The notes under the pieces are model-generated. The model worked only from the letters and a program-made list of their open reading frames with translations. It searched no databases and had not been told where the DNA came from. A stretch of DNA of 64,000 bases, taken from contig NC_132972.1 of assembly GCF_047496725.1 (NCBI RefSeq), positions 8,977,501 through 9,041,500 of the forward strand, given 5' to 3'. Position 1 is the stretch's first letter; each line of letters begins with the position of its first letter. The stretch is from Anoplolepis gracilipes. Its lineage: Eukaryota > Arthropoda > Insecta > Hymenoptera > Formicidae. Shown here one piece after another: positions 51,836 to 62,883 of this stretch. The translations under genes and the position numbers were made by a program.

Positions 51836-53826
51836 TTACATTCGTTCAACCGGTTTTAAACCCAACAAAGCAAAGCATTTCTCCAAAACAATTGCAGTAG
51901 CTTCTGTGAGTAAAAGGCGTCCCATATGTACTTTTACAATCTCACCAGCTTGATTCTTTTCCACACAATAGCATTTATCATAAAATTCTGTAAATGCGCA
52001 TGAAATCTCATAACAAAATTCACATAATGGATGCAAGTACATATCTTTACTAATATCAAGAACTATATCAGGAAACTTTAACAGCACTTTAGTTAATTTC
52101 CATTCTTTTTCGTGTTCTAATGAGATTGGGGTATCATGCGCGTGTTTCTGCAATTCTTCTTTCGTGACTTTTGCCGTTCTTGCGATAGAACGAATTCGAG
52201 TTAGAGCGTACAATAAATATACAGCCGTATTGCCTTTATCTTCTAACATTTTGTCAAATGAAAATACATATTCATGATTTCTGTTGTGCGATAAATCGGC
52301 ATATTTTATACAACCATAAGCTACGGATTCTTGAGCCGCTTTCAGTTCTTCCTCCGACAATACTTTGTCGCGTTCTTTCTCTTTTAACTTTTGCAGTGTT
52401 CTCTTCAAACCTGGATGAAATAATGTATAATAAAATGAAATAAAAAATAATGTTGTGAAATTTGTAATTAAACACATTTCATTACCTTCATCTAATAGGT
52501 CGGTAAGTTTTACAGTATCACCAGATCGTGTTTTAAATTTCTTCTTATCTTCACCTAAGACAACACCGAAACCAACATGATCTATCCTGTGGAAGCTCTT
52601 TAAGATACCTGCCTTTTTAGCGCAACTTTCTAACATTTGAAAATGCAAAGATTGGCCAGCATCAGTCACATATATCACCTATAAAAGTGCGAAGATTTCG
52701 TTATAAAGTAACTTGTTGAGATTCTAAATAATAATCTGTTTTACATTTATAGTATGAAATTTGAATGATACTTGCCCATTCTGCTCTTTCCTCTTCAATA
52801 CGTTGTTTAATAGTAGCCATGTCTGATGTATCATATGTAAAACCACCATCAGATTTAACTATAGTTAAAGGTATTCCAACACCATGTTTTTCTCCCCACA
52901 TCACTTTTCGTCCGTTATCTTCTTCTAATAAATTTCTTGATTCTAACTCTTTCACTATTATTTCCATACGCTTTTGATAAAACGATTCACCTCTCTCTAT
53001 TAATTTGATCTCTAGTCGAGTATACACCTTCTCAAATTCTGCATGAAAGTAAAAAATAATTATTTTAAAGTAATTTTTTTCTATAATTCAATAACTGAAT
53101 TCTATTTACCTTGCCTAGATACATCACATATCATTTTCCATGCTTTTGTTATATCAGGTTCAAAAGCCTGTAATTTAACGACACATTCGTATGCACGTTT
53201 CTTGAATTCTTCATCCAAATCAAATCTAATCTTAGATTCTTTATAGAAGATCTGTACACATGTGTAAATAATCAATATATTTATTTATAAAATAATTATC
53301 CCATCATCGATAAAGTATTATGCACAACAATATGATTATATAGTTACCTGAAGATCTTGAATCGCAGGAGTGACAGTTAAATAATTGGGAAATTTGTCTT
53401 GAAGATGAGCTATTAACATCCCAAACTGTGTACCCCAGTCACCTATATGATTGATTCTCAACACATCATGTCCTAAGTATTCTAATAGCTTTGCAATACT
53501 ATCTCCAATTATAGTAGACCTTAAATGTCCTACGTGCATTTCCTTAGCAATATTGGGACTAGAAAAATCCACAATTACCCTTTTCTTCTCAACATAAGGC
53601 GGAAGAACCTCACCAATCTTCAGCCAATTACTTAAAACAAGTTGACCAAAATCACGTTTCAAGTATATATTTATAAATCCTGCACCAGCTACTTCAAATT
53701 TATCGACAAGAGGGGATTCTTCCAGCTTGGAGATGATGTTGTTAGCAACAGTACGCGGAACTACTTTATTACCTGCAATAATATATAATAATCATGTTTA
53801 TAAATATGTATGTATTCTATATTATA

Positions 53827-53892
<66 letters not shown>

Positions 53893-54601
53893 TCATTTTG
53901 TAGAATAAAAAATACTAAAAAATTTTTTACCAGGACTACTAAGTTGTTGTGCTAAAGGCATAGCACTATTACATTGATAATCTCCAAATTTGGGATTATT
54001 GCTGGTAGTCACTATCACTGGTGGATTTAATATATCGGGATAAGCAGCAGTAATAGCCCTTTGAAAGATTTCATAGAGAGTATTATTTATACTGATATTG
54101 CTTTGAAATGTGTTAGACAGTGCTGATGCTTTGTCTCTTTCTGCTTGTATAGTCTAGAAAAAATAATTACAAAGAATAATTACAAATATATTAGAAATAA
54201 AGTTTTAAATAGAAATTCTATTACAATGATTTATAAAGTTTGAACAGCTGCTGTTGAAAATTTACCCTTGTGAGTATTGCTATTCTGTGCTTCAGCTTGA
54301 TATTCTCTTGTTGTAATCTCTCAAATTCCTCTTTATTTATATCCGAAGCAATTTGCGAAGTATTATTCATGATATTCCGGTATAGCCATTCGACTTGTTG
54401 TTTTAAATGGACTATCTCTTTTTCCTGTAATATTGAACATGTACATACACAAGTTGTATGTAACTAACCTCGCAGCGAGCTGTGAGCTGATGTAATTCGT
54501 AAATTTGTAACATAATATAAGAATGTTAGAAATAAATTGATAGAAGTATTTACCGCTATGGTTGCTCGTTTCTCAAACATTTCCCAATTCGGTGCTGACA
54601 T
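51836..54601 (-). CDS. RARS1: Arginine--tRNA ligase, cytoplasmic
   Basis: Class I synthetase of about 675 aa charging tRNA-Arg; in animals a multisynthetase-complex subunit bound through its N-terminal coiled coil. Exons (minus order): 54601-54554, 54424-54266, 54153-53931, 53772-53348, 53251-53110, 53038-52776, 52678-52486, 52410-51836. The N-terminus has a leucine/glutamine-rich coiled coil (exon 2, EEFERLQQENIKLKHRIAIL) typical of the complex-bound long form. Catalytic motif SPNIAKEMHVGHLRSTIIGD with HVGH at 223-226; RINHIGDWGTQFGMLIAHL; GGFTYDTSDMA; VIYVTDAGQSLHFQ; the eukaryotic KMSKS substitute KKKFKTRSGDTVKL; the C-terminal tRNA-binding DALR-type helix bundle ends GLKPVERM. The intron after exon 6 starts with GC (GCAAGT) rather than GT. 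Intact. Confidence 0.95.
53829..53890. repeat. (TA)n microsatellite in RARS1 intron 3
   Basis: TA tract of about 60 bp in the 158-bp intron between exons 3 and 4. Confidence 0.9.
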
Positions 54602-55739
54602 TGTTTCTTTTACTTTTTTTTATCGAGAAGCAACCACGTGGTTAGTTTAAACAGGTAGCATGGCATAAAACACCTCGCGAATCAAAAGAACACGTAATAT
54701 ATTTCAATGAATACATTGAATAACACGAACAAGTTTTATAATTTTATTATTATATTTTTAATTGTTTATGTTTTATTATTTTATGAAAGTAATCCAATTA
54801 GCGGATGTCATTTTTTAATTAGATTTTTTAGAATTAAAAATTTTGTCTCATGACGAGCGTTTTCATGAAATCATGTTTGAATTAAATCTCATTTGTCAAA
54901 TTATGTATAATCTAAAATATAAAACGAGAGATTCAAAATACTCAACAATTATTCTTTACATACATATATATACGTGAATACGTTTAAATAATTAAATTTA
55001 AAGTCATGAAAATTGGCCTGTAAAGTATGTAATCTAAATGAATATTGTACAGAGAGAAACCTGAGAGACGGCATAAGCCGTTTTTCTTGAGACGCTTTTT
55101 CTCCTGAGACAGTGGCGCAACTGGATCCATTTTATTGCCGGCAGAACTACATGGCTGGATCCACTTTTCGATGCCACGATAAAACGACCGATTGGTTCGC
55201 ATCCGTGCTAGATTTATAATTGTAGATAGGAAAAATACACGGAAATCTTATAATATTATTAATAAATCTATATTTATCAATATATATTTCATTATATGCT
55301 ATTTTATATCACATCTTTTTTCATTTTAATACATATCATAGATAACAATATTGCTATAGCTATATATATAAGATATACTGGTAGAGAAATTATTACAATT
55401 ATTTTAAATATATATATATATGTAATATGTAAATTTACATATTTATTATATATATAAAATAGAAATCTTCTAAGATACAACTAATTGTACATATACATGT
55501 ATATTGTATTAAAAAATATTTTAATAACAATTTTAAACGTATATATAATACGTGTAGATGCGTATATGTTATTATTGAAATACTTTTTACAAAATTATTG
55601 AACTTAATATGTATATATGTGTACATAAAGAATATTATTGAATACAATAAATGCCTAAGATACAAGATAAATTAATTTTATTATAAATTAATTGTACCTC
55701 ATTGTTAGAAAACTTCTATTTTTTCAGAAATAATCGTTA
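54602..55739. other. RARS1 5' flank and unassigned GC-richer patch
   Basis: AT-rich apart from about 55040-55210. That patch carries a minus-strand frame beginning ATGCGAACC at 55202 (NRSFYRGIEKWIQPCS..., KKRLKKNGLCRLSGFSL) with two TGGATCCA palindromes about 30 bp apart. No protein family is recognised. It might be an old exon, a mobile-element fragment or a regulatory island. The remainder, to 55739, holds TA-rich sequence only. Confidence 0.35.
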
Positions 55740-56495
55740 ACACCATTGATATAATTTTTATTACATTGTTTGTTCATTATAAATTAATAAATGTAACAAG
55801 AAAACAGAATCGTTTGTACACTACATAAAATTACTTTACAATTAGTTAAAATACATTTTACGAATTAGTTTGTAATCGCGTTACACGCTTTGAAGTGCGT
55901 TAAATGTATGAAATAATAATATCATTTTAGTTAGAGAATTTTATATGCATTTTAGAATTACTTGATATATGTATTTCAACGCGTCACACAGTATGGCAGA
56001 GAAAGAGAGAAAGAAAGAGAAAGAACACACTGTCCTTGACGTCACACGTTGAGTAGTAAAAGAGGAGAGAGCCCGGCGTATGTGACCTGTGACAGCCGTG
56101 AGTCATTCATTCCGAGTCAGGCGGGCGTAGTGACAGTTCGCGCACGTGCTTTTACTCCGGCGCTAGTGCCAGCATGTGCGTCTCGTGTTCGTCACCTCGA
56201 GGTTGAGCGCGCCGTAAACGTTTCTCGCAACTATAACACATATAATAATACTATTCGATAAATCTTAACGTGTTAAAATACGTCTAAAAAGATTGTAAAA
56301 TATAATGAAATAATAATATTTGATCTCGGTGACATAACGCGTTATTGTTCACATTTGTCTCGGCTTTGTATCGTAATCGCGATCGCGGTCGTATTTTCAC
56401 TCATGTAATTCTGATTTCGATCACGAAACTGCATCGGAGGTCGTATTTGACATCGACTAAATGGAATTTTCTCAACGTTCTCTTGCTTTCCAGTA
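55740..56495 (+). repeat. Copy A of the promoter-like repeat block
   Basis: Diverged direct copy of 62570-63355 and inverted copy of about 59420-60205. Shared landmarks: ATTGATATAATTTT, AATAATATCATTTTAGTTA, ATATTTCAACGCGT, a GA-rich tract, TGACGTCA (56037-56044), TCATTCATTCCGAGTC, GCACGTGCTTTTACTCCGGC, CACCTCGAGGT and GATCACGAAA. The GC/CpG-rich core with CRE and E-box (CACGTG) strings looks like a promoter plus 5'UTR. It ends at a pyrimidine-rich acceptor (TTGCTTTCCAG). Confidence 0.75.
56037..56044. promoter_or_regulatory. CRE/ATF-type palindrome TGACGTCA (copy A)
   Basis: Perfect 8-bp cAMP-response-element palindrome, kept in all three copies of the block (also at 59912-59919 and 62876-62883). 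Confidence 0.55.
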
Positions 56496-56614
56496 AAAAA
56501 TAATTGATTGAAGGAGATATCGAACCGATGTCATTTATCGGCGTTTATTTGGTGTTTTTTCAATCATTATTTCTCTGGGCAACAACGTTTACATGTCTCA
56601 GTATCGCGGCTCAG
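56496..56614 (+). CDS. Candidate signal-peptide first coding exon
   Basis: After a good acceptor (TTGCTTTCCAG) and a short leader, ATG at 56528 opens a 29-codon frame MSFIGVYLVFFQSLFLWATT... ending in AAQ, directly followed by the donor CAG|GTAAAT (56615). The sequence is strongly hydrophobic with small residues at its end, as in a secretory signal peptide. Upstream lies the promoter-like block, so this could be the first coding exon of a secreted or membrane protein whose further exons are not recognised in the window. Gene identity unknown; it could also be chance. Confidence 0.35.
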
Positions 56615-56688
56615 GTAAATGCTGGCCGCGTAGGTAGACGCAGGTTCGTGTATAAAGAGATACATGAACGCGCGGTTAATATTAAGCT

Positions 56689-56935
56689 AACACTCGAAAA
56701 TTCGCTTCTGAATGATTAGGAAAACATATTTCGCAATATTGTGGCTATTGCCACAATCCGTGGGAAGAGCGATATCTTCTTTACGAAATATGTTCTAATC
56801 ATTCAGAAGTGAATTTTCGAGCGTTTTAAGATACATTACTGCTCGTGAAGTACATTGCCGATATTTATGTAAAATATTTTATTAATAAAAATTGAACTTT
56901 CGAGGATATTAGAAGACACATATTATTAATCGCAC
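56689..56935. repeat. Foldback hairpin element (partial copy)
   Basis: CTCGAAAATTCGCTTCTGAA near 56692 is matched inverted near 56799-56823; the loop includes an extra TTGTGGC-TATTGCCACAA hairpin. The right flank (CTCGTGAAGTACATTGCCGA to ATTATTAATCGC) matches the palindromic elements in both arms of the large inverted repeat; the left flank is missing. Confidence 0.8.
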
Positions 56936-57390
56936 AAGCCACCCCAAACCACCCCATTTTTAATCATTTAAGCGCTCTACGAGCCTCGAGCAACGACCAA
57001 GTCCTTTCCGCTCTCGGCCATCTTGTCGGCCACCCGAACGAACCGACGAAACCGCGCCCCGCGAGAAGCCGCCAACTGCGATCCACCCGCGAATTCATAC
57101 CCGAATCGATACGCGTTGGCATAGATCGATCGGTCGGGGCGTCCCGCCCACCGAAGTCGCGCAACCCCGCGACACCGATGGCCGTCAGCCCGTCCCGCTA
57201 ACGAACTACGATCAGCGATACACACACCCACACGCACACCAACACATACGACACTTGTAGTATATCATAGGTATTTATAATAAATTAATTTAACACACGA
57301 ACTACCGCCCTTGTCTCGAAACCAACCCTATGATCCCGGCTGCCCGCTATCCGCGCTCGCGAAGACGCGCTCGCAAGAACGCGTTACAAT
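56936..57390. mobile_element. GC-rich insertion, possible LTR fragment
   Basis: An abrupt switch from AT-rich to about 55-60% GC at 56936, exactly where similarity to the hairpin element stops, and back at about 57390. Reading the minus strand it starts TGTAACGCGTTCTTGCGAGC, has an AATTTATTATAAATACC box and GT-rich tract, then a long CpG-rich part. The TGT start hints at a long terminal repeat, but no matching end, primer-binding site or coding region is visible. Family unknown. Confidence 0.4.
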
Positions 57391-58771
57391 ATTATGTTAA
57401 ATTTTAACATAAAAATAAATGTAAATTTCATAGTTTGCCATAGCTTTTTTGTGAAAATTTAACGAAAATAGAATGTTAATGTAACATATTAATAATCGCT
57501 CTTATATTATAGAATAAATTCAACATTTCTGTTTTATTAATTTTAACAGATAAATTCTGTCACTAATAAATCGAAACATATTTATAATGTAAAATTAAAT
57601 TAAAAATAAGTGCATATTGTGTTATTTACCCTCTTTTTTATGAGTTATTTAATTAACTCATCATTTAACAGTTGACTTGAATTAACAAAACAGTAATATA
57701 TTAAATTAATAAGTAAATGTGTTAAATTTTAACACATAAATTTTAACTATCAAAATTTTTAACAACAAAACACAAATTTTCTAACTGTGAATTGTTTTGT
57801 AGACGCATACCATCATCAAAAGTTGTAAAAGATAAATACAATGTGTATACCAAAAAAAATGGTATTTTATAAGTTCTTTTAATAAATATTTTTAATAAAT
57901 AAAAATAACTTTTTTTTACATGATATTTTTTGAAACACCTTATTTATAAAATAAATTAAAATTATTGTATATATACTGTATATATTTAACTCTTCAAAGT
58001 TTTAATAAGTAGCAAATGTCCATTAGTAAAATTGTTTTCTGTTATCATTGGATTAATGATTTTAAATATTAAATAATATAATGGTAAGAAAATATCCACT
58101 TTAATATATATTCTTACATTATCTTATATATAAGAATATCTGAAACTATATTACCCTTCAGAGAATTTCTCCCTTAAATTAACAATAAGAGTATTCTTTT
58201 GGCGCTTATTTTAAAGAAAGATATTATAAAAATAAGTAAAATATTCTTATAATAAAATGAGAATATAATTTTTTCGATGTAAGTATAAAAAGTATATTTA
58301 CATGCATATTAACCTCTGTCGGCAGAACATTAAAGATTTGTATCTTTAAAACTATTTAAACTTATATATACGTATATATAGTTGAAATAAATATTTCACG
58401 TATATCTTATATAAAATTAGAATAAATATCATATTTTTATTTTAAAAATATTAGTCCTTTTCCTTCAATTTTTATATACAAATAAATAATAAATAATCTA
58501 TAACTAACAATAAATAATCTATTTTAATAAAAGATTCAAAATAATAAATTAAAAATTTAATAAAAAATTTTTTTTTTAAATATAATACGTACAAAAAAAA
58601 CGTATAAAAAGAAATTCTTCTATGATTTAAAATTGACTCAGAATTCACTAGAATGCACTATATATTGCCGTCCGAGGGTTAAAGCAACGAATTTATTTAC
58701 AATCTACATCTCTATCTTTCAAAATCTCTACATAAATCCGTTACTTTTAAATAAAAACTTTTTTTCGCTCA
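57391..58771. other. AT-rich intergenic sequence
   Basis: No gene, no clear repeat structure apart from A/T runs. The inverted repeat may begin slightly to the left of 58772; its partner lies beyond the window end, so the true left border cannot be set. Confidence 0.5.
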
Positions 58772-59911
58772 CCGACACTGATGCATAACAGCGGAGTTGT
58801 CGACATTAAAGCTACGTTGTCTGTAACATACAAAATAAAATAAAAATTATAGCAGCGATTTTAAATAATTAATATTAAAGAATTTATTATTATACTTAAT
58901 AAATTTATATTCGATGCGTACAATAATAAGCAGATATATATAAATATGGAATAATTTTGTACATTAAAAAAAAAAATTTTTTTAAATAAAAACTTTAATA
59001 AGATTTAAGTAAAAATCTTTATCTCTGAGTTTCTCTTGATTAAATCATTCAAATAAATGAATCGAATTCATTCGTATAAAGAATTTATAATAATTAAAAT
59101 ACAAATAATATTTACCCTAAGGTTGCTCCGCCGGTGCAGGATGTCTCTCCTAGGCCTCCTCCTCCTCTCAGATGTCAGGGAAGCCAGGATCTATTGTTTT
59201 ATACGCGCGATATACTTTTTTTAATTTGTTTAAACCGTACAAAAGTAAAATCGCATATTTTAAACCATACGAAAGTAAAAACGCGCGATAGTTTGACGGC
59301 ACTCCCGCACTTTTACGCGCGATACATTGACGGCACTCCCGAATTTCGAAACAATCAAAAATCCAATTTTATCAAGCGCGAGAATCATACTTGAAGTCGA
59401 CAGGTCAGGCACGATCAAACTCTAAGCAAGAGTTAAGTCCGAAGTGGAAGAAGACGAAAGATCGAGAGAATCCCATTTAGTCGGCATTAAATACGATCCC
59501 CGATAACAATTTCGTGATCGAAATCAAAATATTATACGAAAACACGACCGCGATCGCAACGAAGTTGAGACGAATGTCAAAAACAATAGCGCGCTATATG
59601 TCACCAAGGTCGAATGTTATTATTTTATTTCGAAATCATTTTAGACGTATTTTAACATGTTAAGATTTATCGTAATATTATTGTATATTATTTGTATTAT
59701 TATTACGTATATTATCGTCGCGAGAAACGTGTACGGCGCGCTCGACCTCGAGGTGACCGAACGCGAGGCGCACGTGTCGGCGCCGGCGCCGACATCGGAG
59801 TAAAAACACGTGCGCACACTACGCCCGCCAGAGTAAGAATGAATGACTCATGGCTGTCACTAGTCACGTACGCCGTACGCGCCAGGCTCCCCTCTCTTAC
59901 TATGGAATGCG

Positions 59912-59919
59912 TGACGTCA
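59912..59919. promoter_or_regulatory. CRE/ATF-type palindrome TGACGTCA (left arm)
   Basis: Same site as in copy A and the right arm, in the GC-rich core of the block. Confidence 0.55.
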
Positions 59920-60674
59920 AAGACAAGGTCGAATATGCTCATTCTCTCTCTCTCTTTCTCTTCGCCTCCAGACAATAACAAATACGCACTATACTACGTG
60001 ATACAATTTAACGCGTTGAAATATGTACAATCAAATAATTCTAAAATACATGTAAAATTCCTTAACTAAAATGATATTATTATTCGATTTAATGCAATAT
60101 ATTTAAAATACATAAAACGCGATTGCGAAATGTGTAAAATACATTAACGAAAGCAATCTTATAACATTTGCCATATAACTGTTTAACGATTTCTTTATTA
60201 TATTCGTTGAAAATTATATTAATGATGTGAACAATTATTTGTAAAAATGATAGAAATTTATATTATAGATACTAGCATATATTTATAGACGTATAATAAT
60301 TAAATATAAATTAATAATGAAAAATATGTACAAATTTACTGCCTGTACTTATTATATTTACTAAATATGTATAACTCTCTGTAATTATAGAAATTTGTCA
60401 TATTATATTAAATAAATGTTCTCTCTTTCATCGTAACTATTTAATTATTCCTATATATTACGTGTGTTTGTTTTAATCTATCAGAGAAAGTAAAAGAGAG
60501 AACGAGAGAAAAAACCAGAGATATTCTATCACTTTATTCTATCACTAAAAATTAATGTATCAAATACAAATTATTAATATTTTAATATTTGTTTATTATA
60601 AAAAAGTTTTTTATTAGATGTGCCTGTTTTTATTATAGCTTATTCTATTTAATTTATCCGATTAAAATATGAAT

Positions 60675-60945
60675 TTTTATTAATAAAATATTTTACATAA
60701 ATATTAGCAATGTATTTCACGAGCAATAATGTATCTTAAAACGCTCGAAAATTCGCTTCTGAATGATTAAGAAAACATGATTCGCAAAGAAGGTATCGCT
60801 AAAATCCGCGGGAAGAACGATATCTTCTTTGCGAAATATGTTTTCCTATTCATTCAGAAACGAATTTTCGAGCGTTTTAAAATACATTACTGCTCGTGAA
60901 GTATGTTGCCGATATTTATGTAAAATATTTTATTAATAAAAATAG
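60675..60945. mobile_element. Palindromic foldback element in left arm
   Basis: About 130-bp arms: ATTAATAAAATATTTTACAT on the outside and CGCTCGAAAATTCGCTTCTG / CAGAAACGAATTTTCGAGCG on the inside, centred near 60811 at CCGCGG. Same element as 61835-62103 and, in part, 56689-56935. Confidence 0.85.
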
Positions 60946-61160
60946 AACTTTCGAGAATATTAGAAGACACATATTATTAATCGCGTATGAGTATGTCAAT
61001 TGCATAATCGGCATTAATTAACAGCAATTAATAAAGCTTTTTTTTCGAAATTAATATATCAAACGTTCTGCTATTAAAATTGTAAATTAAAAGCGACAAA
61101 TAGATGAATTAAATGAGTCAACTGATGAATAGAATTACAGTAATTAAATAAAATAAAATT

Positions 61161-61366
61161 ATATTATAATTATGTATTCATATATTATATAAGAGTCTCT
61201 TGCAACAATGATTTCGGTTAATTAATTTTGATAAGTAATTTTCCTATTCTTTTCGAATCACGATTAGTTGTTACAGAAATCGTCTCGCATCAATTTTTTT
61301 ATTAATAATACAAGTATTTATAAAATTAAATATCATAAAATAAATTGCTTGTTTTTGAAAAAAGAA

Positions 61367-61410
<44 letters not shown>

Positions 61411-61557
61411 AGAGAGAATATAATTCATCGTTGTGTTTTGTCAATTTTTAATGTTAAATATATAATTGTTATTGCTAAATATGTATATAAGAAACATATC
61501 TCTACATTTGTTTAAATATGAAACATATAATCCAACATATTATATTCTTCTATAGTA

Positions 61558-61617
<60 letters not shown>

Positions 61618-61619
61618 CA
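61161..61619. other. Spacer of the inverted repeat with (GA)n and (TA)n tracts
   Basis: Not matched between the arms. Contains a GA tract (about 61370-61406) near the symmetry centre and a TA tract of about 50 bp (61563-61611). No open frame of interest. Confidence 0.8.
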
Positions 61620-61834
61620 TATTAATAATTTTATTTTATATAATTATTATAATATTATTCATTAGTTTAACACGTTTAATACATCTATTTGGTTTATTTT
61701 AACAACAGAATATGTTTGACACTAATTTCGGCAAAAAAAACTTTATTAATTATTGTTAATTAATGTCGATTATGCAATTGACATACTCGTACGCGATTAA
61801 TAATATGTGTCTTCTAATATTCTCGAAAGTTCTA

Positions 61835-62103
61835 TTTTTATTAATAAAATATTTTACATAAATATCGGCAACATACTTCACGAGCAGTAATGTATTTTAA
61901 AACGCTCGAAAATTCGCTTCTGAATGAATAGGAAAACATATTTCGCAAAGAAGATATCGTTCTTCCCGCGGATTTTAGCGATACCTTCTTTGCGAATCAT
62001 GTTTTCTTAATCATTCAGAAGCGAATTTTCGAGCGTTTTAAGATACATTATTGCTCGTGAAATACATTGCTGATATTTATGTAAAATATTTTATTAATAA
62101 AAA
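61835..62103. mobile_element. Palindromic foldback element in right arm
   Basis: Full-length 265-bp palindrome from ATTAATAAAATATTTTACAT to its complement, with inner arms GCTCGAAAATTCGCTTCTGA / TCAGAAGCGAATTTTCGAGC and a CCCGCGG centre. Confidence 0.85.
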
Positions 62104-62545
62104 TTCATATTTTAATCGGATAAATTAAATAGAATAAGCTATAATAAAAACAGGCACATCTAATAAAAAACTTTTTTATAATAAACAAATATTAAAATAT
62201 TAATAATTTGTATTTGATACATTAATTTTTAGTGATAGAATAAAGTGATAGAATATCTCTGGTTTTTTCTCTCGTTCTCTCTTTTACTTTCTCTGATAGA
62301 TTAAAACAAACACACGTAATATATAGGAATAATTAAATAGTTACGATGAAAGAGAGAACATTTATTTAATATAATATGACAAATTTCTATAATTACAGAG
62401 AGTTATACATATTTAGTAAATATAATAAGTACAGGCAGTAAATTTGTACATATTTTTCATTATTAATTTATATTTAATTATTATACATCTGTAAATATAT
62501 GTGTGTATCTATAATATAAATTGCTATCGCTTTTACAAATAATTG

Positions 62546-62567
62546 TTCACACACACACACACACACA
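62546..62567. repeat. (CA)n microsatellite
   Basis: Short CA tract in the right arm only; the left arm has ATTTGTAAAAATG-type sequence at the matching place, so it expanded after the duplication. Confidence 0.75.
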
Positions 62568-62875
62568 TCATTGATATAATTTTCAACGAATATAATAAAT
62601 AAATCGTGCAGTTATATTAGTCATACAGTAAGTCATAAGATTTCTTTCGTTGAAGTATTTTACACATTTCGCAATCGCATTTCATGTATTTTAAATATAT
62701 TGCATTAAATCGAATAATAATATCATTTTAGTTAAGGAATTTTACATGTATTTTAGAATTATTTGATTGTACATATTTCAACGCGTTAAATTGTATCACG
62801 TAGTATAGTGCGTATTTGTATTGTCTGGCGCGAGGAGAAAGAGAGAGAGAGAATGAGCATACTCGACCTTGTCTT

Positions 62876-62883
62876 TGACGTCA
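62876..62883. promoter_or_regulatory. CRE/ATF-type palindrome TGACGTCA (right arm)
   Basis: Third conserved copy of the site. Confidence 0.55.

Larger units (their letters stand above)
58772..61160 (-). repeat. Left arm of giant inverted repeat
   Basis: Reverse-complement partner of 61620-64000. Position pairs sum to about 122,772-122,790 along the whole length: CACCGACACTGATGCATAAC (58772) with the window end, GTCGACAGGTCAGGCACGAT (59398) with ATCGTGCCTGACCTGTCGAC (63363), TGACGTCA 59912 with 62876, and GTATGTCAATTGCATAATCG (60992) with its complement near 61765. Divergence is a few percent plus small indels (for example 8 bp near 59180). Contains the promoter-like block, exon-like pieces and one 265-bp palindrome. 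Confidence 0.92.

Noticed and set aside
56964..57237. Arginine-rich frames on the minus strand
   Set aside because: Product of CpG-rich composition in the GC-rich insertion; no stable frame or motif.
59692..60069. 125-codon frame in the left arm
   Set aside because: The matching right-arm sequence breaks the frame and the product is low-complexity Arg-rich; more likely promoter/leader sequence.
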